A stretch of 64,000 nt of DNA from Schistocerca nitens (taxonomy: Eukaryota > Arthropoda > Insecta > Orthoptera > Acrididae), in NCBI RefSeq assembly GCF_023898315.1, contig NC_064619.1:344854650-344918649 (forward strand). The letters run 5' to 3'. Made by a program: the position numbers and the translations under genes. The notes beneath the pieces were generated by a model. The model was not told where the DNA came from, made no database searches, and saw only the letters and a list, made by a program, of their open reading frames with translations. Below are positions 11,546 to 22,032 of the stretch, piece after piece (position 1 is the first letter of the stretch; each line of letters opens with the position of its first letter).

Positions 11546-12179
11546 AGTAAGTGCGAACTGCGTAGCGCAATCGGGACGTTAACGACAATGGGTTGGTTAT
11601 AAAGCGCTGTCAACCTTTATATCGGAGATGAGAGGGAGAGAATCTCCTTGGTTTGAAGCAAATAAGTTTCCTGAACATAGATTACAGAATTGCAATAGGC
11701 AGAAAAAATTGGTTAGTTTCTAACAAGTTTATTGTCACATATACCTATGTGTTGCACCATAAACCCCTTAGTAAGATTCAGTCTATTTATTCGGACTTGC
11801 TACTTCAAAGTTAATTGCCGGTACATATAAAAAACAAGTACAAAGCAATCATTTGTTCTTGGTTAGAACTGAAATCTCTCTAAGTAATTGAGACAAAGAC
11901 TGACAGCCTCTGTTCAACACTATTCCAATGAAACTCTAAAAATCCTACTTGACCTGCAGTTCCTGAGTGTCCACCAAAGTCTATCGCCGTCTTCTGGTCG
12001 TTAAAGTCTATCAGATGTATCGGCTGCTATGGGCCTACTCGGCCCCGCTGGCGTCTCGCTGCGGAACCTCCAAACTGCCGCCACAGGTTCTGAATCTGTA
12101 TCTGAATCTCTTTTTCTAGCTATTCCGCTGCCTGGCCTTTTATTTCGTTTCTCATGTCGTTGGATGCACACGAGTTAAT
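11546..12179. other. No recognised feature
   Basis: No open frame or repeat match that I can name. The interval from 11,950 to 12,110 is somewhat richer in GC than its flanks. Confidence 0.45.
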
Positions 12180-12350
12180 TTGTTTCACACGACCCTTTCA
12201 TTTCTAAGTGATCGGATTGCACTAGAATGCCTATGGTTCCACACGATACTCTCGTTTCTAATTGGTCGGCTTGCGCAAGAATGCCTTCGGTTCCACACGA
12301 CACTTTCGTTTCTAGCTGCACACAACTAAATTTGGTTCCACACGAGTCTT
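12180..12350. repeat. 54-bp minisatellite, about three units
   Basis: Successive cacacga landmarks occur at 12,187, 12,240 and 12,294, giving a period of 53-54 bp. Each unit holds cgtttcta, a gatcgg or ggtcgg word and an aagaatgcct word. On the minus strand the 54-bp unit keeps an open frame of 18 residues per unit (LETKVSCGTEGILAQADQ and variants) inside an 84-codon frame. That may follow simply from a period divisible by three. Confidence 0.75.
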
Positions 12351-12617
12351 TTCCGCACGTGACTGACACTCTCCCTTGCTGTATTATCGCCCTGGTGTTT
12401 GCGTCTTCCATTGCGCAAGTTTGATTCATGCTGCTTCCTCTGGCAGGAAGTCAAACACTAAGTTATTTGATCAACAAGCCATACTTGGCAGCTTCCGCTG
12501 CTTATCTTTTTCCTATGTCCTGGTGGACTATTTCTTAATGTCGGCTGGCTGTTTGCCTATGGAGCCTGGACTCTTATTATGGTCAAAAAAGCAAGAATTA
12601 AAAAAAAAAAATTAAAG
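12351..12617. other. No recognised feature
   Basis: Unassigned sequence ending in an A-rich run. The last 11 bases (12,607-12,617, aaaaattaaag) are the left target-site duplication of the next SINE. Confidence 0.5.
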
Positions 12618-12821
12618 CGCTGGCCGATGTGGCCGTGCGGTTCTAGGCGCTTCAGTCTGGAACCGCGTGACCGCTACGGTCGCAGGTTCGAATCCTGCCT
12701 CGGTTATGGATGTGTGTGATGTCCTTAGGTTAGTTAGGTTTAAGTAGTTCTAAGTTCCAGGGGACTCATGACCACAGATGTTAAGTCCCATAGTGCTCAG
12801 AGCCATTTGAACAATTTTTTT
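12618..12821 (+). repeat. tRNA-derived SINE (family SINE1)
   Basis: This copy starts at cgctggccgatgtggccg and contains an A-box-like TGGCCGTGCGG and the B-box GGTTCGAATCC. It ends in gctcagagccatttgaac followed by T-rich sequence. The direct repeat aaaaattaaag lies on both sides (12,607-12,617 and 12,822-12,832). It is well preserved. Confidence 0.9.
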
Positions 12822-12984
12822 AAAAATTAAAGTTTTCTCCGGTCACAAAAGTGTGACATAATTATTTCACCTTACATTTCTTCCACAGGATAACATATAC
12901 AGGATATACATATCCATGATACAAAATTTCAGTATATCTTAGCAGACAGCATCAAATATTCGGTGATGAAGACGAAGATGTGTA

Positions 12985-14945
12985 GAACAAATGGAAAAAT
13001 TTCAAAGACATCGTTCAATATGCCCTAGACAAGTATGTTCCGAGTAAGATTTTAGTGGATGGGAAAGATCCACCAAGGTTTAATAGCCGCGTTAGAAAAG
13101 CGCTCCGTAAACAAAGAGCACTTCATCTCAGATTCAAAATAAATAAAAACGTAGCTGACAAACAAAAGCTGAACGAAGCGAAAATGAGCGTAAGGAGAGC
13201 AATGAGAGAAGCGTTTAGTGATTCTGAAAGTAAGATGTTGTCAACCGACCTGAGTAAAAACCCTAAGAGATTTTGGTCGCATGTAAAATCAGTAAGTGGA
13301 TCAAAATCATCCGTTCATTCAGCGACCACACCGGCACCGAAACGGAAGTTAACAGAGAGACGGCCGATATACTGAATGCGATCATCCGAAGTTGTTTCAC
13401 CGCGGAAGATCGTAACACTGTCCCTTGTTTCAATCGTCGTGCGAACGTCGAAATGACTGATACTGAGATAACCGATCGCAAAAATGAAAAGCAGCTACAA
13501 TCGCTTAGTAGTGGAAAGGTGTCAGGACCGGATGAGATACCTATAAGATTCTATAAGGATTATGCGGAAGAATTTGCTCTCCTTCTAGCAGTAATTTATC
13601 GTAGATCGCTTGAGTAACGAAAGGTACTTGACGTCTTGGAAAAAGCGCAGGTCATTCTCGTTTTTAAGAAAGGCCGTAAGGCAGATCCTCTCACAATTAT
13701 AGACCTATATCGTTGACGTGAATCTGTTGTAGAATTATGGAACATGCTTTATGCTCAAGAATTACGACGTTCTTGGAAATTGAACATCTCCTCTATAAAA
13801 ATCAACATGGTTCTGCAAACATAGATTCTGCGAAACCCAGCTCGCCCTGTTCCTCCATGAGATCCAAAGCGCAGTGGACAACGGCGCTCAGGTTGATGCC
13901 GTGTTCCTTGATTTCAGTAAGGCGTTTGCCACCGTCCCACATTGCCGTTTAATGAAAAAAAAACGAGTTTACGGAGTATCGGAGCAGACCTACGATTGCA
14001 TTCAAGACTTTCTTGCAGATAGAACTCAGCAAGTCGCTCTTAACGGAACTAGATCGACAGATGTAAACGTAATATCCGGAGCACCACAGGGAAGTGTGGT
14101 AGTACATACATAAATGATCTAGTGGAAAGAATTGGATGCTCTTTAAGGCTATTCGCAGATGATGGTGTTGTTTATATCAAAGTAGCAACGCCAGAAGCAT
14201 GTAAGAATTGTCAGAACGCCCTGCAGACAATTGATGAGTGATGCAGTCTCTGGTAGTTGACCCTGAACGTAAATAAATGTACCATATTGCGCATACATAT
14301 GGAAAGAAATCTAATACAGTACAGCTACACTACTGATGACAAATAGCTGGAGACAGCGACTGCCGTAACTGTCCAGAGCAACCTTAAGTGGAATGACCAT
14401 GTAAAACAGATAGTGCGAAAAGCAGAAACCAGACTCAGATTCATCGGAAGAATCTTAAGGAAATGTAACTCATCTGCGAAAGAAGTGGCTTATAAGGCGC
14501 TTGTTCGCCCGATTGCTGAGTACTGTTCATCTATCTGGGATCCCTATCAGGTAGGACTGATAGAGAAGATCCAACGAAGAGCGGCGCGTTTCTTTACGGG
14601 ATGGTTTGCTGGCGAAAGAGCATTATGGAGATGCTAAACAAACTCCACTGGCAGACGTTACAAGAGAGGCGTTGTGCATCACGGAGAGATTTACTGTTAA
14701 AATTTCGGGACAGCACTTTTCAGGAGGAGTCAGACATATTACTTCCCCCCACATACATCTCGCGTATTGACCACGAGTGGAAAATTCGAGAATTTAGGGT
14801 CAATAGAGACGCTTACTGACAATCATTCTTCCCACACACTATTAATGAGTGGAACTGGGTTGGAGGGATCAGATAGTGGTACCGAAGGTACCCTCCGTCA
14901 CACACCACTAGGTGGCTTGCAGAGTATGATGTAGGTGTAGGTGTA
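12985..14945 (+). mobile_element. 5'-truncated Jockey/CR1-like LINE, inactivated
   Basis: The ORF2-type protein is legible in order. First is the region before the RT: KYVPSKILVDGKDPPRFN near 13,035, then LRKQRALHLRFK. The finger region KVSGPDEIPIRFYKDY is near 13,520. LDFSKAFATVPH follows at about 13,910. SGAPQGSVV is at about 14,075, with the palm motif FADDGVVY at 14,153-14,176. The post-RT block ETRLRFIGRILRKC...EYCSSIWDPYQVG is at 14,425-14,560. The C-terminus is SFFPHTINEWN. The 3' end is the simple gtaggtgtaggtgta tract. Numerous frameshifts and stops. It is the same family as the minus-strand copy at 40,915-42,900. The endonuclease domain is missing. Confidence 0.8.
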
Positions 14946-15451
14946 TGAATATCTGAGTTCTGGCCTTTCTTTCGTGTTGCTGGTTAAAGCATCGCCGAGC
15001 CCGAGGCTGGCACTGCTGAGCGCTAGGCTTTCGGACATCCACAGAGGAACGTTCCTTTGACTATAGCAGTGGAAGACAATAACAGGCTTTAGAAAACGTG
15101 ACCCATGTGCAGCTAGACGCCACGATAGTGATGCTGGTGAAAACAGTGGAAATTTAGGCTAAACTTAACAAATTGCGTACGAAAAGAAAAGATAGGTTTT
15201 TGGAAACTCACATGCATTACATCCTGGAAAATGAATTCATGTCCATAACGCACATTTTAGCCAGTTTGCACGTAAGTACCCACAGTATTTAGGTGCACTT
15301 CGTTTTACGGTAACAAATATTGAACTAAGTACAAAGTATGTGTATGCTAGATATTACACTTCATCAAATTAAGATCTTAGACATGAGATACATTAAATTG
15401 CAGAACAAAATGAACATAATGGGCACACGCGAATACTGCAAGCTGCTGGTG
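14946..15451. other. No recognised feature
   Basis: Unassigned sequence between the LINE 3' end and the left edge of the LTR-like repeat. No motif seen. Confidence 0.5.
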
Positions 15452-16309
15452 TGTCCATATTGCTATGGTGAAGGACATTTACCGTGATAGCAACTTCGTG
15501 AAGAGATATGTACTGCGCTGCAGCGGAAAGAAGTTTTAACACAACAATTGTTTTTATTTTTAGTAACTCTCCACAAAGGAAATTTGGCATAATCTTTTAA
15601 AATACATATTCCAGCAAATTTTATACAGTTTAAACCACGCATATTGAGCAAACATCAACTGAAATTACGAAAACTACATTAAACATCTTGACCATTAAGG
15701 TTACAATTTTTAGGTAAGCAGTGACGTAGCACACTTCAATTACAGCTTCAAATACTGGTTATTAGAAGACTGATGGACAGTCAGGTTTCAAAAGCAATAA
15801 CAAGTCATAATCAGCTCTTCTGTAGCAAGGTCACCCAATCTACACATCGATGAAGCTTGGTTCTGCACAGGTGGCGTGTGTACCCCACGAATTTACGATT
15901 ACCGTTAGCACCAGTGGGCCACTTGACAACAGCACCCATATGATAACCTTGAATTCGTAAGAAATATAAGCAGTCAATGGATATTAAAACGTGAAATGAG
16001 TGGCAAGCGTAATTACTAGTTAAGTTGTGCTTGGCGTACACTGCACTCAGTAATCCGAAGGCACAAATTTAATTAATTTATGATACATCAGTGCCTAGCT
16101 GACTCGTACTTTACGTTAATAGGGTTCTGAAAACTAAACAGAGTACAAACTGGTTTCACCACAAGAAAGGCCACTTAAAACAATAAACAATGTTCAACAG
16201 AAAAACTTCTAACGTTGCCGAAGCGCTGCCAGGTGCAGTACAATTGAAACGAGTCTCCCACAGAATAAGACGCACTGGCTCAGATTAATAAATAAAGCCT
16301 CACCACATT

Positions 16310-16511
16310 GGAAATTTGTGGTAAGTTCTATGGGACCAAATTGCAGAGGTCATCGGTCCCTAGGGTTACACACTACTTAGTCTAACTTAAACTAACTTAC
16401 ACTAAAACAACACACACGCCTATGACCAAGGGAGGACTCGAATCTCCGACGGGGGGAGCCGCGCAAACCGTTGCCAGGCGCCTCAGACCGCACGGCTGTC
16501 CCGCGCGGCAT
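16310..16511 (-). repeat. tRNA-derived SINE (second family, SINE2)
   Basis: The minus strand begins gccgcgcgggacagccgtgc. It carries an A-box-like segment near gccgtgcggtctgagg and a B-box-like GATTCGAGTCC. It ends near accacaaatttcc. The 12-bp direct repeat cctcaccacatt flanks it (16,298-16,309 and 16,512-16,523), proving insertion into the LTR. It resembles the copy at 60,836-61,029. It is distinct from SINE1 in its body and tail. Confidence 0.85.
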
Positions 16512-16796
16512 CCTCACCACATTCAACACAATGTTACTGAACAAATGATATGGCTGAAAATCACCGGTGATCAGGCCCCAGAAACCTGCAGCGAAATTTA
16601 AACCTTGCCTGGAAAAAATCTTCAGTGCAAAAGATGCAACACGCTGCTGGACGACAGTGCTCGATAACACAGTAGCCTCACGGTGCACCACACCATACCA
16701 GCTTAAAAGCTGGTTCAACCCGCCCACTGCCTCTGCCCTCTTTCACACCAGGCAGTGTACCAAACAAGAAAGAGTTAGCGCGAGATCCAGCGAGCG

Positions 16797-16797
16797 A

Positions 16798-16847
<50 letters not shown>
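16797..16847. repeat. CT microsatellite
   Basis: A run of CT dinucleotides with one TTT interruption inside the left LTR-like repeat. The right copy has a corresponding CT run at 33,112-33,144. Confidence 0.9.
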
Positions 16848-17019
16848 AACTCTCTGTCTGCGGCGTAAAATCCTTACATTTTCTCTCCTTTTACGCGCCT
16901 CCTATTGGGTCAAGGCAAAGAGCACCGCGACGCAGTGGAGCAACACTGTCTGCCATCGCTCTCATCACGATCGATAGCGGGCGGCGCACGGTTCAAACTC
17001 CCAGTTAATCTGATGGCTG

Positions 17020-18160
17020 GGGAGGACATCAATAATGGTTCCTTTTCAGTCTCAGCTGCTTCTATCTTGAATCTGGCTTATATGAACCCTTGTTATCTTG
17101 CTCATGCCCGTGCTTTCTACCTGAAAGGTGACTGGCTCTAGAAATTCCACAACATCACAGGGACTCACGAAATGTGGCAATTGTTTCCCAGAATTTTTTC
17201 GGCAGCCTTATTTCGAACATGAAATTTTTTACCAAAAATAAATCCATAGCCCTAACCTAGGCAAGGCGCCTCCATGGTTATAGCACCGAGCGGCCCACCG
17301 GTGCGCATGCCGAATAGTTCTGAGTGCCCTGGACCAATTGTTTTTAACATCGGCGTAAATTTGCTCTGCCAACAAATCATTGTTATCCCACGAATTTGCT
17401 AAGGATGAATTAAGAGTATACTTAAACATTAACCTTACCGGCTTGTTCTTATGCGCCTCATGGGCCGCCCAATTCACGGCAAAGTTGTCCAACCCCATAG
17501 ATCTGTCTCACGTAGTTCGCGATTTGCCATGATCAGTGCAGTTTTTAAATTTACGGTTGATCCTCTCCAAAAACAAGGGTTGTGGATAATATGGAACTGT
17601 GGTGACGTGGGATATATTTCCAAAATAAAACTTGCAAAACTCCCCAGATGTAAATGTAGTGCCGTTATCAATCACCAGCACCTACGGCGGGCCAAAAAAG
17701 GAAAATAGATGCAGGAGTTTAATCGTAATACCGCAGGTCATTCCAATGCTAGGGAACAACCAGAGAAGTGGCTAAAAGCGTCTACCATGATCAAGATAAA
17801 TCAACTTCCGCTTCTGCTCCAGGGAAACTTTCTCAAATAGTCGACGAATAACGGTTTATATTCTCGATTAGGACTCAACAAACCTCTTTGGATATACAGA
17901 TTCGGCTTCGCCTCCATACATTCTGAGCATTGAGTAACTAATTTTCTCATATCGATATCCAGATCCACCATAATTTTTTGAATGATTTTGTACATCCCAT
18001 GGTGTTCCCCACGCAATGACCGTTGGGAATACTGGTAGTCTGGTAGTACCAGTTGTTTGAGTGAACGAATCTTTGCCTTCCCCTCATGGTGGGTACAGTA
18101 GCACAAGAATCTTGTTATGAGATGGTATCCACATACTGAGTTGCCTTCCACCATCTCCAG
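17020..18160 (-). pseudogene. gypsy-type integrase, inactivated
   Basis: On the minus strand the zinc-binding HHCC domain is at 17,880-18,060: the GEHHGMYKI histidine region and VTQCSECMEAKPN with the two cysteines. It is followed by the common linker RGLLSPN. The catalytic core follows. The first Asp is in MVDAFSHF near 17,785, the second in VLVIDNGTTFTS near 17,660, and the Glu in LERINRKF near 17,560. The C-terminal end reads PVTF then TRVHISQIQ near 17,070-17,130, as in many gypsy elements. The three acidic positions survive but lie in different frames with stops between, so the enzyme is dead. In intact elements integrase joins the cDNA ends to host DNA. Confidence 0.75.
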
Positions 18161-18271
18161 CTTAATACCCCTAAGATTTCATCCTCATCCTGCTTTTTCC
18201 TGTAAATTTTCGAACAAGGAGGGGATCTCCGTTAGAATCATATCATTTAATAAAACTTTTTCTCCAGTTCC

Positions 18272-19776
18272 CAGTACAGCGGAACATCGCATAGTTAGCA
18301 TAATTCGTTTCCGAATCTTACTCGTAATACGAAACACTCGCTAAGCGAAACAATTTCTCCCATATAAATGTGTGTAAAATACGATAATGCATTCCATGCA
18401 GAAAAAGTACTAAACGTTTTATCTTATTCATGCCATTTATTCTAACAAAATTGTACCTACAGTATTCACGATACATAACAAATTCTTTCTTAGTAGGACG
18501 CTATGTATAGTCATTTGTTACTGCTGACGCTTCAACACTTGGCGAAAATGCGATACAGCACTATTGTCCAATTTGTAGCCCGTATATTTGGGTGATGATT
18601 TTCAATGTACGATACAACCGATTCCCATGCTTTCAACATTTCTCTTAATCGCGCCAGAATATCGCTGCTTTACTGTTACCGCCTGCTCCTCCTCATCCTA
18701 ATCATGTGAAGAACTCCTCTCCACAGCTTCCTGCTGTGAAACGCACTGCAACTCCACATTTCTTGGATGTCATATTCCACAGGCTTATCGATATCATTAT
18801 TATCCACTTCTAGTTCCATCCTCTTGGCCGAAGACACGATCTCGTTGGCTAGAGGTTCCACAGGTGCTGACTCAAATGCCTCAGAGTCACATTCGACAAC
18901 GCACTCCGGCCAAATCTTCTTCCACGCCGAAGTGAAAGTTCTCTTGGTAACGCCTTTCCACGCCTTTTCTATCATCTTCACGCAGGCAACGATGTTGAAG
19001 TGATATTTCCAAAACTCTCTGTGAGTAAGATTGATAGCTTCAGTCAAGTCAAATCAATGCTCGAAGAGTGCTTAAGTGTAGGGTTTCTTAAAGTTAGAAA
19101 TAATCTGCTGATCCTATGGCTGGAATAACGGAGTTTTATTGGGAGGCAGAAATTGGATCTTGATGAACTGAAATTCTTCAAGGAGGTGGTCTTGTAGGCC
19201 TGGAGAATGGGCGGGTGCGTTGTCCCTAAAAAGCAAGACATGGAATGGCAGATTCATCTCAAGCGAAAAATTTTCACCAAAGGACCAAAACCTTCATTGA
19301 TCCAATCACAAAAAGATCACGTATCACCCAAGCCTTGTTGTTGGACCTCCACATCACATTTAAAATGCTCTCCTGGACTTTACACTTATTGAAGGCTCGT
19401 GGAATTTCTGAATGGTGAACAGGCAGCGGTTTAATTTCCTAATCGCCGCTTGCACTGACACTGAATAGCTTGTGACCGGCAACGCATTCCCCTCTGATGT
19501 TATAAAGGTACGCTTCGGCATCTCTTTACAGAACAGACACGTTTCGTCACAGTTAGAAACCTGTTGCGGCAGATAACCCTCAGAAACTAGAAGCGGCTTG
19601 AAGTTTCTAATGAAGTTTTCTGCTGCCTTTCTGTCGGAGCCGGCTGCTTCGCCGTGCCTCACAACTCTGTGAATGCCGGTTCTTCTCTTAAGCTTGTCGA
19701 ACCACGCACGGCTTCCCTTAAACACTTCTTCACACACTGATGATCCTGGTGTCTTCTTAACGAGGTCAGCGAACAT
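18272..19776 (-). pseudogene. Tigger/pogo transposase fragment with one terminal repeat
   Basis: Minus-strand protein pieces are Tigger-like. They are GSRAWFDKLKRRTGIHRVVR (second half of the CENP-B-type DNA-binding region), QVSNCDETCLF (first Asp), PKRTFITSEGN, then FRDNAPAHS near 19,215 (second Asp) and LPPNKTPLFQP-DQQII near 19,120 (third Asp). The C-terminal block HREFWKYHFNIVACV...AWKKIWPECV is at 18,880-19,030. The 3' terminal repeat is at 18,272 (plus strand cagtacagcggaacatcgc then atagttagcataattcg). There is no matching terminal repeat on the right: at 19,776 the sequence runs straight into gypsy RT. The first half of the DNA-binding region is therefore lost. Frameshifts near 19,050-19,370. 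Confidence 0.75.
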
Positions 19777-20240
19777 CCTCTAGCAGCTGATTGATAATCC
19801 GCTTCAAAGCCGGTATATTGGGCGGAAACAGAGAGTACAGCGACTGCCGTACTATCATCTGATCCATTAACTGAATGTCATATTCGTTCTTGTTAGTGAT
19901 GCCCAACCGGTCTGTCAGTACATTAGAGAACTGATCCAATCAATTTAATATTTCTTGAGCTTTCTGTGGCTTAAGATAGTGGAACTGAAATTTTTTCCCA
20001 ATGTCTTCCACTGTGTTAGTACTATTGACCTGCTTATGTTCGCACAACCTATACATTTCCTCTGGCCAAAATTTAACGATAAATTTTTTTCCAACATAAT
20101 CCAAAACACATTGCGTATTGACTATAAAATCAGGCCTGACAAAAGCAACTGTAGACGGAACCCTCGCTACCAGGAGCTCTAATGTCCAAAAGAAATCCTG
20201 AATTTTTACTTGAACCGATAACTTGGCTAGCAACGGCCAA
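19777..20240 (-). pseudogene. gypsy protease C-terminus and start of reverse transcriptase
   Basis: On the minus strand KIQDFFWTLELLVAR and FVRPDFIVNTQCVLDYVG resemble the end of a retroelement aspartic protease domain. Further on VLTDRLGITNKNEYDIQLMD is the start of the gypsy-type RT, normally followed by PxRQRPYRLxPxKxxxLxxxIxxLL. Here that part reads IVRQSLYSLFPPNIPALKRI. The frame then stops and the palm, with its catalytic aspartates, is absent because Tigger sequence begins at 19,776. The inferred order fits the minus-strand orientation of the surrounding element. Confidence 0.65.
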
Positions 20241-21573
20241 CTTTCCCCATTCAGTATGACATATTTGACTAACGAAATGTAAATAGACTAATACTTTTGG
20301 TACCAATGATAATCCTTAAAGGAACAACCACACCTGAATCCAATTATACAGACCCAATCATGAATGGTAGCAGAGCAAATTAGCTGGAATTTCCATCATT
20401 AAAACGACAGCTTTCCAGGATGGCTACGACTGAACAAGTTCCGCAATACTCTTGGGCTTTCCCGTGAAAATCACCGTGAGCGGTTCTCAGGCCGCATGCC
20501 TTCCAAATATTTTTAACTGTGTCATTATCTGTAGTTTCTAAACATAGCTAAAGCCTAGCTGCTGGTATGTCCTCCATGTAATGGAAAAAAAAACTGCCGT
20601 TCCTTCCTTCAACGCTACAAAAATACTTATTTGTGAACCTATTCTTACACCTGCTTGAGAGGTTTTGATGAACAGTTATCCTACGCAGTCCCTCCAGGGA
20701 AACCTGCACGCGGATACTTTGAGCAACATGTCCACTCAATCTACCCCTGGCGAGAAGAGAAATCACCTGAAACATCAGAAGGTGATGCTGTGAACTAACC
20801 ATTAACCACAAAAAGTGCATCATTTCCACACTCGACTCAACTGATAAAACTTCTACTCCCTATAGTAACCTAGCCTGTAGTAACCTAGCAATTGGCTTGA
20901 GAGACTTATTAAAGCGTCGCCACCACACTCCCACATCACCACGTTCTTCCCCCCCCCCCCCCCCCCCCCTCCGGCTCGCATCCGCTCATAGCCCAGCGCT
21001 CTACATTTACACTAACATCGTCTTCCAACCTTCCCTGCAAATGCAAGCCTACGATCTACATCTGAAGTTCCATCAGTTTGCCCCGAAATTTTTCTAGAAT
21101 TGGAACTTGTTCCCTACCTCTATTAATATGAAACAAATCTTGTACACTATTAGCTAAGTGGTTTGACTGAGCTTGAATATGAAGTACTTGCTTAAGGGGA
21201 GGGCAGTTGACCTATGAAAGCTCAACATTGGTTTGTACTACAGAGAGGTATTCGGAGTGCAGGTTGGCAGCTCCACCTACCTCATTTACATCCCGTTTAC
21301 TCAGCTATAACGGGCAGCCAAAAACATCCTGAAATTTCTGTGCTAGTTTCGTCAAGCTTCCCTCAGTGATTTTCCTCTTATTCGTTGTCCGTATTGGAGG
21401 AACTCTTTTTTTTTTTAAATGAGAGATGCCAATCACTTTTCGCGTAGCCATGCTTGACAGAAGAATAATCTGTAAGGCCAGACTAGGAACAGTGTCAAGC
21501 AATAAAACTTAAGTTACCTAATACCCTTAGTTGGTCAGATTTCCTTTGTATTTCCTATTAGACACAACTGTTC
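20241..21573 (-). other. Internal region of the LTR element, gag-side, poorly legible
   Basis: By position this should hold gag and the protease N-terminus. The minus-strand open frames at 20,548-20,829 (93 codons) and 21,305-21,502 (65 codons) could be remnants, but I recognise no capsid or zinc-knuckle motif. A C-run lies at about 20,950-20,969. Confidence 0.35.
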
Positions 21574-22032
21574 TGTTAGCATTGATATGGTGAAGGATAT
21601 TTACCGTGGTAGCAACTGCATGGAGCAGGAGAGCGATAGATAATGGGCGCCAGTAGAGTAAGGGTTTAACACAATAACAAATTTTATTTTTCAGAAGTCA
21701 CACAAACGAAATATCGCGCAATCTTTGAAGAAATATATTCAAGTTAATTTAATACAATTTAAGCGAAACACTCTAAATCAAACATCAATTAGATAAAACA
21801 ATATTTTAAACATTTGACCAAAGTTACAGTTTGAACCAAACAATCACGATTATGAAAGCAGTTTTAAGACCAATTGAAGAATAAAGTAACACACTTCAGT
21901 ACATCTTTATTCTGTTTCTAGCGAGACTGATAGACAAGTTTCAAAGATAATGACAATTCATAATCAGCTGCTCTGTAGCGAGAACACCCAATCAACAAAC
22001 CAACTAAGCTCTGTAGAGATGACGTGCGTGCC
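21574..22032 (-). repeat. LTR-like repeat, right copy, piece 1
   Basis: Collinear with 15,452-15,870 of the left copy (shared atggtgaaggatatttaccg, cataatcagct and ctgtagc words). It ends at cgtgcc, where the RTE element begins. The sequence resumes at 27,756 with agtgcc. Confidence 0.7.

Larger units (their letters stand above)
15452..16985 (-). repeat. LTR-like repeat, left copy (3' LTR of the minus-strand element)
   Basis: It is collinear with the four pieces at 21,574-22,032, 27,756-27,861, 32,240-32,787 and 33,044-33,235. It holds one SINE2 insertion (16,310-16,511) and a CT run (16,797-16,847). The outer boundary was placed where similarity to the right copy starts (tgtccatattg against tgttagcattg). 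The inner boundary, next to the integrase end, is approximate to some tens of bases. Confidence 0.65.

Noticed and set aside
16567-16977. 136-codon open frame with a Ser-Leu run
   Set aside because: The run is translated from the CT microsatellite of the LTR-like repeat; no domain is visible.
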